64,000 nt of DNA from Pseudobutyrivibrio xylanivorans (GTDB taxonomy: Bacteria > Bacillota > Clostridia > Lachnospirales > Lachnospiraceae): assembly GCF_010906925.1 (NCBI RefSeq), contig NZ_VTVE01000004.1:124001-188000 (forward strand), in the 5' to 3' direction. Numbering within the stretch: position 1 is the first letter of the stretch; every line of letters begins with the position of its first letter. The translations under genes and the position numbers were made by a program. Positions 17,111-25,564 of the stretch are shown piece after piece. Under the pieces are notes generated by a model. The model was given only the letters and a program-made list of their open reading frames with translations, made no database searches and had not been told where the DNA came from.

Positions 17111-17791
17111 ATGGCTATTCTAACAGCTAAGAATCTGGCGGTTGGTTATGAAAAACAGCCGGTTCTGAAAGATATTAATTTTAAAATTGAATCAGGAGAT
17201 TATTTTTGTATTGTAGGAGAAAATGGTTCTGGTAAAACAACCCTTATGAAGACCATTCTTGGTCTTTTGCCTCCAGTGGAAGGCTCTATTGAAGTGGGGC
17301 AGGGACTTATGAAAAATCAGATTGGATATTTACCGCAGCAGTCTGATGTGCAGCGAGATTTTCCTGCTACAGTATATGAGATAGTTCTCTCAGGCTGCCA
17401 GAATAGTCTAAAGGGATTTTTTTACAGCAAGGCCCAAAAGAAAATGGCTCTTGAGAATATCGAAAGAATGGGAATATCTCATTTGAAAAACAAGTGCTAC
17501 AGGCAACTATCAGGTGGACAGCAGCAGAGAGTTCTATTAGCTAGAGCTCTTTGCGCTACCACCAAAGTGCTGCTTTTAGACGAGCCTGTGGCAGGTCTAG
17601 ACCCTAACGTAACAAAGGAAATGTATGAATTAATTGGTCAGCTGAATTCCCAGGGCCTTACTGTCATCATGATTAGTCATGATTTGGAGAATGTTAAAAA
17701 ATATGCCACAGCGATTTTTGATGTAAATAAATTAGATGTCATAAAAACATCAGATGAAATTCAGTCAAGCAAGGAGGTGGGAGCATGCTAG
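17111..17791 (+). CDS. metal ABC transporter ATP-binding protein (ZnuC/MntB-type)
   Basis: 226 residues. Walker A GENGSGKTT, Q-loop GYLPQQSD, signature LSGGQQQRVLLARAL, Walker B VLLLDEPVAGLDP and switch His in ISHDLENV are all intact. Start 12 nt after the binding-protein stop, behind AAAAAGGAGATATT. Its last codons overlap the permease start by 7 nt (ATGCTAG), so the two are translationally coupled. Confidence 0.94.
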   Translation: MAILTAKNLAVGYEKQPVLKDINFKIESGDYFCIVGENGSGKTTLMKTILGLLPPVEGSIEVGQGLMKNQIGYLPQQSDVQRDFPATVYEIVLSGCQNSLKGFFYSKAQKKMALENIERMGISHLKNKCYRQLSGGQQQRVLLARALCATTKVLLLDEPVAGLDPNVTKEMYELIGQLNSQGLTVIMISHDLENVKKYATAIFDVNKLDVIKTSDEIQSSKEVGAC

Positions 17792-18618
17792 AAAAATTAA
17801 CTTTGTATATGACTTTTCCATATGTTAGATACGCCTTGATTGTAGGTACGTTAATTGCTTTATGCTCCTCACTGCTTGGCGTAATACTTGTACTTAAAAG
17901 ATTTTCATATATTGGTGATGGACTATCACATGTGGCCTTTGGCGCCCTAGCCATAGCCACAGTCCTTAATTTTACCAACAGAATGATTATCATTCTTCCG
18001 ATTACCATACTTACCGCAATACTAATATTGAAGAATGGAAACAACTCCAAGGTAAAGGGGGATGCCGTTATAGCCATGTTATCTGTAGGTGCATTAGCCT
18101 TTGGATATTTACTTATGAATTTATTTCCTGCATCGGGAAATGTATCAGGAGATGTATGCTCCACACTATTTGGCTCCACCTCACTTCTGACACTTACAAG
18201 CTCAGAGGTATGGGTAAGTGGAATCCTATCTATCCTAGTAGTGGTCGCATTTATCTTTTTATACAACAGGATATTTGCAGTTACATTTGATGAGGACTTT
18301 GCCCGTGCAGTGGGTACAAAGGTAAGTGTTTACAATCTACTCATAGCAACAATAACAGCTGTAATTATCGTACTTGCAATGAACCTAGTTGGCTCGCTGC
18401 TCATATCGGCCTTAATAATTTTTCCGGCCCTTTCAGCAATGAGCATACTAAAAAGCTTTAAAGCAGTAACAATTTTTTCAGCTATCATTTCTGTCACATG
18501 TGCACTGATTGGATTCTTGGTTTCCATTTTACAGGGCACACCAGTAGGCTCAACCATTGTTGCTGTTGATGCCATAATGTTCATAATCTGTTACATAGTC
18601 GGTAAAATCAAGGGATAG
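17785..18618 (+). CDS. metal ABC transporter permease (ZnuB/MntC-type, ABC-3 family)
   Basis: 277 residues with about eight membrane segments. The family marks GDGLSHVAFGALA and LVGSLLISALIIFPALSA are present; the latter lines the metal path in ABC-3 permeases. Start ATG lies inside the end of the ATPase gene, after AAGGAGGTGGGAGC. The ATPase-permease order and overlap match zinc and manganese uptake operons of Firmicutes. Confidence 0.94.
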   Translation: MLEKLTLYMTFPYVRYALIVGTLIALCSSLLGVILVLKRFSYIGDGLSHVAFGALAIATVLNFTNRMIIILPITILTAILILKNGNNSKVKGDAVIAMLSVGALAFGYLLMNLFPASGNVSGDVCSTLFGSTSLLTLTSSEVWVSGILSILVVVAFIFLYNRIFAVTFDEDFARAVGTKVSVYNLLIATITAVIIVLAMNLVGSLLISALIIFPALSAMSILKSFKAVTIFSAIISVTCALIGFLVSILQGTPVGSTIVAVDAIMFIICYIVGKIKG

Positions 18619-18626
18619 GAGTACTT

Positions 18627-19178
18627 ATGAGAAAAATTAATGTAATAATTCTAAGCGCGCTTTTGGCATATAGCCTAGTGGCCTGCGGAAACTCATCAGA
18701 GGAGAATGTCTCAAAAGAGGACTCACAAACTAATACATATGATTCAGCAGACATATCAGATGACATCACTGCAGTAGATGATATCCAACTACAGGAAGAG
18801 GAAATGGAAGAAGTACAAACTGTAGCCGGTGACCCAAGCGTAGACGTGGACTTAACAGTACTTTCGTCTACACTCATTTACTCTGAAGTCTTCAACATGG
18901 TTACAACCCCAGCAGACTACGAAGGCAAAACTGTAAAAATGGAAGGCACCTGCAACATGTACCAGGACCCTGACACAGGCAAAAAATACTACGCCTGCAT
19001 CGTACAGGACGCCACCCAGTGCTGCTCCCAAGGCCTAGAGTTCGTCCTAGACGAAAATACATATACCGAAGACGACTACCCAAAAGTAGGTGACGAAATC
19101 ACCATCAAGGGCACCTTCACCACCTACCAGGAAAATGGAAACACCTACCTAACAATGCTAGATTCCACTTTAATCTAG
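18627..19178 (+). CDS. OB-fold-like lipoprotein associated with metal transport
   Basis: 183 residues. Signal sequence ending in a lipobox (LVACGN), an acidic linker to about residue 65, and a C-terminal domain starting at PADYEGKTVKMEGTCNMYQD, continuing through CIVQDATQCCSQGLEFVL to GDEITIKGTFTTYQENGN. The strand pattern and the CC pair resemble the C-terminal domain of the YcgQ/TIGR03943 (DUF1980) proteins, which accompany the YcgR permease in zinc-linked loci. It starts 8 nt after the permease stop, so it is the last gene of the unit. A role in extracellular metal handling is inferred. Confidence 0.75.
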   Translation: MRKINVIILSALLAYSLVACGNSSEENVSKEDSQTNTYDSADISDDITAVDDIQLQEEEMEEVQTVAGDPSVDVDLTVLSSTLIYSEVFNMVTTPADYEGKTVKMEGTCNMYQDPDTGKKYYACIVQDATQCCSQGLEFVLDENTYTEDDYPKVGDEITIKGTFTTYQENGNTYLTMLDSTLI

Positions 19179-19187
19179 CAACTAAAT

Positions 19188-19908
19188 CGTCACCGCATAT
19201 TTTTTTCATGGCCCCTCCACCGGCCCCCGCCCCCAAGGCTCTTAGGATATCGATTACGCGAATATTTTTAGTTTTTCACGCGCAAAAATTGGCGACAGCC
19301 ATGTGTCTTTCTAAGGGGTTAAAATGCAGCCAATGAAAGCTGCATTTTAATCCTCCTTCGGAGGACAGCACATTTAAAAATGTGCTGCTAGTACAGAAAT
19401 GATTAAGCCTGATGCTTAATCATTTCTTATGAACTGTTTTCAAAAATGTAGCTTTGCTGTGTGGACACCTATTTTGCATAAATGGCAGTTTTGCAAAATG
19501 ATTCTAAAGAGGGTGTTATGGGCTCATGATACATTCACTAAGAAAAATTAAAAAAAGAGTTTTGTATATATTGGCGCCGTGCTCCATGCAACGTCGTGTT
19601 GCTTACGCACTCTCGCCGCCGTCCTTGGCGGCTCGTGCCAATATATTACAAAACTCTTTTTTATTTTTCTAAGCTCATTCCAAAATCGCCCATAACACCC
19701 TCAGAACCATTTTTAAACTGCCACCATAGTGTACCGAGTGTCCACACATAAGCTACCTTTTTGAAAACTGTAAAGGCTTGAGAAAGACACATGAAATGTA
19801 TGGCGACAATTTGCGCAGTAGAAAAACAAAATATTCATGCGTTGATATCCAAAGAGCCTTGGGGCGGGGCCGGTGGAGGGGCCATGTAGATTATGGTAGG
19901 CGGTGACG
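19188..19908. repeat. 721-bp imperfect inverted repeat (giant foldback element)
   Basis: The left end CGTCACCGC (19188-19196) is the exact complement of the right end GCGGTGACG (19900-19908). Matching blocks then follow inward in order: ATGGCCCCTCCACCGGCC with its complement near 19866-19884; AAGGCTCTTAGGATATC with GATATCCAAAGAGCCTT; CCATGTGTCTTTCT near 19309; ACTGTTTTCAAAAA near 19434; GTGTGGACAC near 19459; GGGTGTTATGGG near 19511; AGAGTTTTGTATATATTGGC, complement at 19637-19656. The tip 19576-19636 is GC-rich with its own GCCGCC/GGCGGC stem. The left arm is about 115 bp longer because of the four-hairpin cassette. No coding region. It could be a foldback or MITE-like element, two repeats inserted head to head, or a long structured RNA. 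Clear target-site duplications were not seen. Confidence 0.88.
19319..19427. repeat. four consecutive perfect hairpins inside the left arm of the giant palindrome
   Basis: Hairpin 1: TTAAAATGCAGC (19319-19330) with its exact complement at 19339-19350. Hairpin 2: TCCTCC/GGAGGA at 19351-19365. Hairpin 3: CAGCACATTT/AAATGTGCTG at 19366-19387. Hairpin 4: a perfect 14-bp stem, 19395-19408 with 19414-19427. The first three touch without a spacer base. The corresponding place in the right arm (about 19776-19783) has nothing like them. Confidence 0.88.
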
Positions 19909-19959
19909 GTTTGTGATTGATTAAATTGGAAAGTGGGTGTATTATTTAGGTAGGTGTTT

Positions 19960-19973
19960 CGAACGTAGTTTCG
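19960..19973 (+). promoter_or_regulatory. putative LexA (SOS) box before umuC-like gene
   Basis: CGAACGTAGTTTCG has the form CGAAC-N4-GTTCG of the Gram-positive LexA box with a single mismatch in the right half (T for G). Its place about 45 bp upstream of a Y-family polymerase gene makes SOS control likely. Inferred from motif and context. Confidence 0.65.
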
Positions 19974-20018
19974 GAACAGTTATTCGATTTTGGCGAGAGT
20001 GGAGTAGTTTTTTGGTTT

Positions 20019-21290
20019 ATGAAGCAGTATATGGTTATAGATTTAAAGAGTTTTTATGCTTCGGTGGAGTGCGCGGACAGAGGGCTGGATCCCATGAAGG
20101 ACAATCTGGTGGTGGCGGATGTGGCCAGGAGTCGGGGCACTATTTGTCTTGCGATTACGCCGGCGATGAAGGCTCTTGGAGTGAAAAATAGGTGCCGGAT
20201 ATTTGAGATTCCAAAGTCTATAGAGTATATTGCGGCAGTGCCTAGGATGCAGCGCTATATTGATGTGTCGGTGGAGATTTATGAGATATATCTGTCCTAT
20301 ATTTCAAAGGAGGATATACATGTATATTCCATAGATGAGGCGTTTTTAGATGTTACGGCGTATCTGGATTTGTACGGGATGAGTGCCCATGATTTGGCCA
20401 TTAAAATCATGGATGAGATAAAAGAAAAGCTCAAGATTAGAGCTACTTGTGGTATAGGCACTAATATGTATTTGGCCAAGGTGGCACTTGATATTTTGGC
20501 TAAGCATTCGCCGGATTTTATAGCTGAGCTTGATGAGGAGAGCTTTAAGAGGCGGCTTTGGAAGCATAAGCCATTGACTGATTTTTGGAGGATAGGTCCA
20601 GGGACTATGAGGCATTTGGCTACACTTGGACTTTTTACACAGGAGGATATTGCTAAGGCACCAGAGAAGCTGCTACTCAAGCATTTTGGTGTCAATTCAG
20701 AGTTTTTGATTGACCATGCTTGGGGTAGGGAATCCTGTACTATTTACGATATTAAGCACTACACTAATAAGTCACATTCACTTTCTTGTGGGCAGGTGTT
20801 GATGAGGGATTATACCTATGATGAGGCCATTACGGTTTTAAAGGAGATGGTGGGAGAGTTGTCTTCCGATATGGTGGCCAATCAGGTGGTTAGCAATTCA
20901 TTTTCACTTTATATTGGATATTCCTATGATTCTTATATGTCTACGGGAGGGGGCACGACCATTCAGGTCAGGACCAATTCAATCCGTATTATGCAGGATG
21001 CTTTTGTGCAGCTGTATAAGAAATTTGCCCAGCCAGATGGGTTGATTAGGAGATTTAATATATCGGCCAATGGAATCGTGGATGAGTGTTACGAGCAGTA
21101 TAGCTTTTTTGTTGACCCTGTTGTTATGGAAAAGGATAGGCAGATTACTAGGTCGGCAAATATGCTTAAAAATAAATTTGGCAAGAATGCCATATTAAAG
21201 GGGATTGATTTGCTGGAGGAGGCTACTCAGATGGAGCGCAATATGCAAATCGGTGGTCACCTTGCAAACGGGAGGGATGAGAATGCCTAG
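20019..21290 (+). CDS. Y-family DNA polymerase, UmuC/UvrX type
   Basis: 423 residues. MVIDLKSFYASVECADRGLD holds the first catalytic Asp and the steric-gate region, VYSIDEAFLDVT the second Asp-Glu pair, and ATCGIGTNMYLAKVALDILA the palm motif. After a (HhH)-type thumb (WRIGPGTMRHLATLGLFTQE) comes the little-finger domain. It copies damaged DNA at the cost of accuracy. The ribosome site is poor: no clear GGAGG within 10 nt of ATG 20019, and the ATG at 20031 is an alternative. Its stop overlaps the start of the YolD-like gene, so the two are coupled. Confidence 0.92.
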   Translation: MKQYMVIDLKSFYASVECADRGLDPMKDNLVVADVARSRGTICLAITPAMKALGVKNRCRIFEIPKSIEYIAAVPRMQRYIDVSVEIYEIYLSYISKEDIHVYSIDEAFLDVTAYLDLYGMSAHDLAIKIMDEIKEKLKIRATCGIGTNMYLAKVALDILAKHSPDFIAELDEESFKRRLWKHKPLTDFWRIGPGTMRHLATLGLFTQEDIAKAPEKLLLKHFGVNSEFLIDHAWGRESCTIYDIKHYTNKSHSLSCGQVLMRDYTYDEAITVLKEMVGELSSDMVANQVVSNSFSLYIGYSYDSYMSTGGGTTIQVRTNSIRIMQDAFVQLYKKFAQPDGLIRRFNISANGIVDECYEQYSFFVDPVVMEKDRQITRSANMLKNKFGKNAILKGIDLLEEATQMERNMQIGGHLANGRDENA

Positions 21291-21588
21291 AGCAGATAGA
21301 GCAAGCCAGTTTATGCCATTTGCGGCACTAAAGGGATTTGAAGAGGCCCTGGCTGCCAAAGAAAAGATAATTGTGCCCAAGGTAGAGCTTTCCGAGGACG
21401 CCCTAGAATACTTGGATTTTCAGATTAGTAAGCTGCGGGTAGGAGATAGAGTTACCGTGGTATATTACGAGGATGATGCCTACGTTAAAAAGACTGGCAT
21501 GGTTACAAAGATAAATCCACAGGCGGGATATTTGACTGTAGTTACTACGGATATTGGATTTGAAGATATTAGGGATATACAGTTTTAA
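21283..21588 (+). CDS. YolD-like protein, partner of the Y-family polymerase
   Basis: 101 residues from the ATG at 21283, preceded by GGGAGGGATGAGA and overlapping the umuC-like stop. MPRADRASQFMPFAALKGFE is the signature of YolD-like proteins, which pair with UvrX/YqjW polymerases in Bacilli and Clostridia and have been proposed as functional counterparts of UmuD. The C-terminal part (VGDRVTVVYYEDDAYVKKTG) looks like a small beta-barrel. Expected in the cytoplasm with the polymerase. Confidence 0.9.
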   Translation: MPRADRASQFMPFAALKGFEEALAAKEKIIVPKVELSEDALEYLDFQISKLRVGDRVTVVYYEDDAYVKKTGMVTKINPQAGYLTVVTTDIGFEDIRDIQF

Positions 21589-21590
21589 GC

Positions 21591-21625
21591 AAAAAATAAG
21601 GACACGGTCTGTGCCCTTATTTTTT
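21591..21625. terminator. bidirectional terminator between yolD-like gene and GGDEF gene
   Basis: AAAAAATAAGG (21591-21601) pairs with CCTTATTTTTT (21615-21625), with CAC/GTG inside. It overlaps the stop codon of the convergent GGDEF gene. Confidence 0.85.
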
Positions 21626-23470
21626 GTTTTTCTTGTAGATTCTCTTTTCTTCGTACATTTTGCTGTCGGCAATAGAGATGACTTTGTCCAAATCCAATGA
21701 CTCGTGCATAGTGGTTTCGTAAAATCCTATGCTGGCTGAGACGGTAAATCCTAAGAGATTGCTTTTATCTTTTAGGATTTCATAAATCATAGTTTTTATA
21801 AGATTGACATCGCAGTCGCCCAGTATGAAGGCAAGCATTTCATCGCCGCCAAATCTGGCACAGAGAGCACCCTTAGGACAGGCTTCTTTTAGAGATTCAG
21901 CCACAGCAGAAATTGCGGCGTCTCCTGCACTGTGTCCTAGATTATCATTGATTTGTTTCAGGCCATTTAAATCAGACATGATGACAGTTGCTTTTCGGCC
22001 GTCGTGCTCTGGAGCACGTTTTAATTTTTCAAATTGCTCTAGGAAAGCCAGTCTGTTGTAGAGGCCGGTGAGGGCATCATGCTGGTAGATTTCCTGAAGC
22101 TTGTTTCTCAGATAGTGCTGATAGCGCATGCTGACGTAGCCACCGATACCCATGCTTAGGCTGTTGGTTATGCTAGGTGTTTTGGCGTATTCTATCATCT
22201 GGTATCGAGGATATGTATAGCAGACAAATCCAGGGGATTTACCCATATAATCAAGGCTGTTGTAGATTAGAGGATAGCCAAGCTCTAAAATTTGATCAAG
22301 ATTTGGAATGATATCCTCTGGATTGTATGGTTTGATTCCCTCCTTAGAATCGTAGGCATCGTAGAATATTACCTTTTCCCCAGGTTCTACATCTTCCAGG
22401 AAGAAATTGTTTTCAAGATCAAGGCATGACTTTTCAATTACACAACAGACGCACTCAGTCATAGGGTTTCTCAGATAGTGAATGCATTCGTTTAGGGTCT
22501 GGCTGGCCATAACTTTTGCGGTGATGACCTGCATGATGTGGATGTCATCCTGGTGGTGATAAAATCTGTTGTTAAGTCCGCTTATGGCAGAAAGCAAATC
22601 CTGGGTGCATCGAGGACAACCACAGGATTCATTGGGAATAAATTTTGGCTCAATCCATTTATCCAAATTTCTATTGCCATCGATCAGAGATAAAATGGTA
22701 TCCATAATAGTGCTTGCAAGGTCTGCACTATCAGTTATTGCGGTGGTAATTCCAGGCATAGACCAAAAGGCCTCGTCGATTCCGTCGAAGCCACTTACAA
22801 TAACCTGTTCTGGAATTTTAACTCCTGCACTTTGGAATACATCGCAGACATTGATGGCCATTATGTCGTTGGCACAGATAACTGCCTCAGGCAAGGTGTC
22901 ACGCTTCAGAAGCTCATAGGCAGCCTCACGAGAAGGCACTGACCAAAAGTCACCATAGCTTAGCATAGAGTCATCGTACTGTATTCCGTTTTCTGCAATG
23001 ACCTTTTTAAAGACTTCAATTCTATCATTTGAGAACTCGCTAAAACGCTTTCCGGCCATAAAATGAGGGCGAGTGACATGATGGTCCTCGATTATATGGC
23101 GGACAACTTTTTCAAAACCCGTTTTATAATCATATCGAACCAAGGAAACATTTTCGTATTCTCCATCTACGATAATGGTTGGTACCTCGGCTTCGTTGGC
23201 TTTGTTTATGATATTTTGAACGGTGCTACGACTCTTGATTTTTTCATCTCTAATCACAATAACATCAACTTTATCATAGGGAATCAAGTCAAATACTTTT
23301 GTCTCTGCAAGATTATCGCCACTATTGCCAATCTCATTGTTTATAGCATAAATGAACATGCGACAATCGTGAGCCTTTAAAAGTTCATTAAGCTCAGTGA
23401 CAAATTTGAATTCCTGTGAATCGTAAACACGATATTCGCATAAGGCTATAATCGTTTTCCCGTTAATCAT
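21617..23470 (-). CDS. LacI-type periplasmic-binding-fold sensor fused to GGDEF diguanylate cyclase
   Basis: 617 residues from the ATG at 23470, which follows GGGAGGAAAG. Residues ~1-290 are a LacI/GalR-type ligand-binding domain without the DNA-binding HTH (AVICANDIMAINVCDVFQSA and VIVSGFDGIDEAFWSMPGIT are typical). Residues ~300-440 form a linker domain with CGCPRC and ECVCCVIEKSC cysteine groups. The C-terminus is a GGDEF domain: DALTGLYNRLAFLEQF, MSDLNGLKQINDNLGHSAGD, and an active site reading ARFGGDEML. An RxxD inhibitory site is not seen. It should make c-di-GMP in response to a cytoplasmic ligand, perhaps a sugar. No signal peptide or membrane segment. Confidence 0.9.
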   Translation of the reverse strand: MINGKTIIALCEYRVYDSQEFKFVTELNELLKAHDCRMFIYAINNEIGNSGDNLAETKVFDLIPYDKVDVIVIRDEKIKSRSTVQNIINKANEAEVPTIIVDGEYENVSLVRYDYKTGFEKVVRHIIEDHHVTRPHFMAGKRFSEFSNDRIEVFKKVIAENGIQYDDSMLSYGDFWSVPSREAAYELLKRDTLPEAVICANDIMAINVCDVFQSAGVKIPEQVIVSGFDGIDEAFWSMPGITTAITDSADLASTIMDTILSLIDGNRNLDKWIEPKFIPNESCGCPRCTQDLLSAISGLNNRFYHHQDDIHIMQVITAKVMASQTLNECIHYLRNPMTECVCCVIEKSCLDLENNFFLEDVEPGEKVIFYDAYDSKEGIKPYNPEDIIPNLDQILELGYPLIYNSLDYMGKSPGFVCYTYPRYQMIEYAKTPSITNSLSMGIGGYVSMRYQHYLRNKLQEIYQHDALTGLYNRLAFLEQFEKLKRAPEHDGRKATVIMSDLNGLKQINDNLGHSAGDAAISAVAESLKEACPKGALCARFGGDEMLAFILGDCDVNLIKTMIYEILKDKSNLLGFTVSASIGFYETTMHESLDLDKVISIADSKMYEEKRIYKKNKK

Positions 23471-23686
23471 CTTTCCTCCCAATACTTATGCCCTTGAATT
23501 AGCTGTCTTGGAGTATTTTACTATATGATTATGAATTTTCTGTTTCTATTGCGGGTGGAGGACTGTAAATAGTAACTGGAGTACAGGTTTCTTTGTTTTT
23601 GATGTAAAACAGGAAAGGATAAGGTTGCTTAAAGTTTGTTAAATGCATACTATATTTATAGAGGGGAAGTACAAAGGAGAGTAATT

Positions 23687-25549
23687 ATGAAAAAAAGATT
23701 TTTAAGTTTGATTCTTGCCACAAGTTGTATATGCGGACTAGTGGCATGCAAGAACACGGAGAAACAAGAAAAAGATGAAACCACACAGGTTTCTGAGAAA
23801 AAAGAAGACGAGGAAAACGATGAGACTACTGAGGAAAGTAGTGAAGTGAAGGGACAGGAATACATTGTATATAGCTACGTTGACCCAGACAAAATCTATG
23901 TGGTTGATGACGATGGACAGAAAGTAGAGAATATTTTTGTAAACAAATATAAAAGTTATTTGTCTAAAGCAGGCTATGATCCAGAAAATGCATCAATTTC
24001 GTGTGTTAACGGTGACATTTTACTGATTGATTACGATGATTATGCTAATGATGTTTATGAAGTACTTGCATTGGATTCAAAAACTGGTGAAGTTACAAGT
24101 ATTGATATTAACATGGATGAGGTAAGCCTTGTATCAAAATGTAGCTACAATGGATTGATCTATATTCATGACTTTGATTATGACAATAATGTTTACACAG
24201 AGAGGGCCTATGAAAAGGATGCAGACAGTCTGACCTTCAAAGAGGTAGAGGATGAGGCTCTTGAGCTTAAGGATTATGATTTATTGTCTAATAAGGATGG
24301 CAGACCTGTGATTGTAAACAGATTGGTTGATGATTATGGATTTGCCCTTGTGAGCATATATAGTGATGGAAAAAGAACTGGAATCGGCAAGTGTACACAG
24401 GACGGAAAAGTTGAAAAGGTAGAGGGCTTTAAAAAGAATAATTTCTCGGCAGAGTGCTATGACAAAGATTACTTTGTGTACGGGGTTTTTGATGAGGAAT
24501 CCTATTCTACAACTGGCTATGAGGTGTATAACCTATCCACAGGGGAAACGAAAAAAATAGATATTCCTGTAGAGTACTCAATAATAGGATTAAAGGATGG
24601 CATCCTCTATTATCAGCAAGGACCAGATCATTATGCATCAAAGAATTCTGATTTTAAGCTTTATGGATATAATTTAGAATCTGATTCATCTGAATTAATT
24701 AGTACTGTAAAATCTGTTCCAGGTGTTGGAGAGCTTTCCACATATACACAGTTAGTGGGAAATACTATTTTGCTTGCAAAAATGGAAGGATCGGAGCTTA
24801 GGATTTATAAAGTTGACAACAAGAATTCTCTAAAGGATATAGATTGCCCAATTAAAACTTACAGCGCATATAAATATGGTTCTGTAATTAGCGATTGCAA
24901 TCAGGTTAAATGTGTATATTGTGATGCGATTTTATATAAGACATATGGTGAGGCTTTTGTATTAGATTCAAAATATTCTCCTTATGCTGAGCAGATAAAT
25001 GCGGCTCTTAAGGAAAAGCTAGATAGCGCTATGGCTTATACTCCTGAGGTAAATAGCGATGAGTGCGAGTATCATCAGGACGAGTCTTATTGCGAGACAG
25101 ATGATGAGAGTGTTTCTGATGTTAGAATTATGAATGATCAGTATTTGATTATTGATATGGACTCTTATTGGTATGGTGGTGGCGCCCATGGTATGCCAGG
25201 TATGTGTGAGTACATTTTTGATTTGACTACTGGCGAAGAGCTTACATTTGCAGATTTTTATTCAGGAACAGAAGAGGAATTTAAAAATCTCGTAGCCACA
25301 AAGGTAAAAGAAGATTACGAGCGTCAGTCTGCTGGTGGTAATTCTCCTTATTACTTTGCAGAGAGTGCGGAGGAGATATATGACACAGCATATGAATATA
25401 CACACTTGGATAGCCCTAATATAATTTTCCAAGAGGACAAGGTAATTTGCTACTTCTATCCTTATGATTTGGCAAGCTATGCCGATGGATTCCAGTATTT
25501 TGAATTTACATACGAGGAAATCTTAGGCACAAATACATTAACAAGATAA
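23687..25549 (+). CDS. lipoprotein with C-terminal RsiV-like (DUF3298) domain
   Basis: 620 residues from the ATG at 23687, behind AAAGGAGAGTAATT. Lipobox GLVACKN, then an extremely acidic/lysine-rich linker to about residue 60. The middle (to ~440) is beta-rich with repeated aromatic/Asp strands, perhaps a propeller. The C-terminal ~170 residues carry DQYLIIDMDSYWYGGGAHGM, FDLTTGEELTFADFYSGTEE and NIIFQEDKVICYFYPYDLA, the pattern of the RsiV/DUF3298 lysozyme-binding-type domain. No sigma factor gene is adjacent, so it is not an anti-sigma factor by context. The sdaAB gene starts 15 nt after its stop. Confidence 0.78.
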   Translation: MKKRFLSLILATSCICGLVACKNTEKQEKDETTQVSEKKEDEENDETTEESSEVKGQEYIVYSYVDPDKIYVVDDDGQKVENIFVNKYKSYLSKAGYDPENASISCVNGDILLIDYDDYANDVYEVLALDSKTGEVTSIDINMDEVSLVSKCSYNGLIYIHDFDYDNNVYTERAYEKDADSLTFKEVEDEALELKDYDLLSNKDGRPVIVNRLVDDYGFALVSIYSDGKRTGIGKCTQDGKVEKVEGFKKNNFSAECYDKDYFVYGVFDEESYSTTGYEVYNLSTGETKKIDIPVEYSIIGLKDGILYYQQGPDHYASKNSDFKLYGYNLESDSSELISTVKSVPGVGELSTYTQLVGNTILLAKMEGSELRIYKVDNKNSLKDIDCPIKTYSAYKYGSVISDCNQVKCVYCDAILYKTYGEAFVLDSKYSPYAEQINAALKEKLDSAMAYTPEVNSDECEYHQDESYCETDDESVSDVRIMNDQYLIIDMDSYWYGGGAHGMPGMCEYIFDLTTGEELTFADFYSGTEEEFKNLVATKVKEDYERQSAGGNSPYYFAESAEEIYDTAYEYTHLDSPNIIFQEDKVICYFYPYDLASYADGFQYFEFTYEEILGTNTLTR

Positions 25550-25564
25550 TTATTGGAGATGAAT

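Larger units (their letters stand above)
19179..20018. other. 840-bp gene-free region between the metal-transport unit and umuC
   Basis: Almost entirely filled by the foldback element at 19188-19908. The remaining 110 bp before umuC hold the putative SOS box and promoter. No convincing open frame with a ribosome site exists on either strand. Confidence 0.7.

Noticed and set aside
19937-20191. Open frame overlapping the umuC-like start
   Set aside because: Out of frame with a well-supported polymerase gene, composition Gly/Arg-rich, no family resemblance.
23687-25549. RsiV-type anti-sigma factor
   Set aside because: The C-terminal domain matches, but there is no cytoplasmic sigma-binding part, no transmembrane helix other than the lipoprotein signal, and no adjacent sigma factor.
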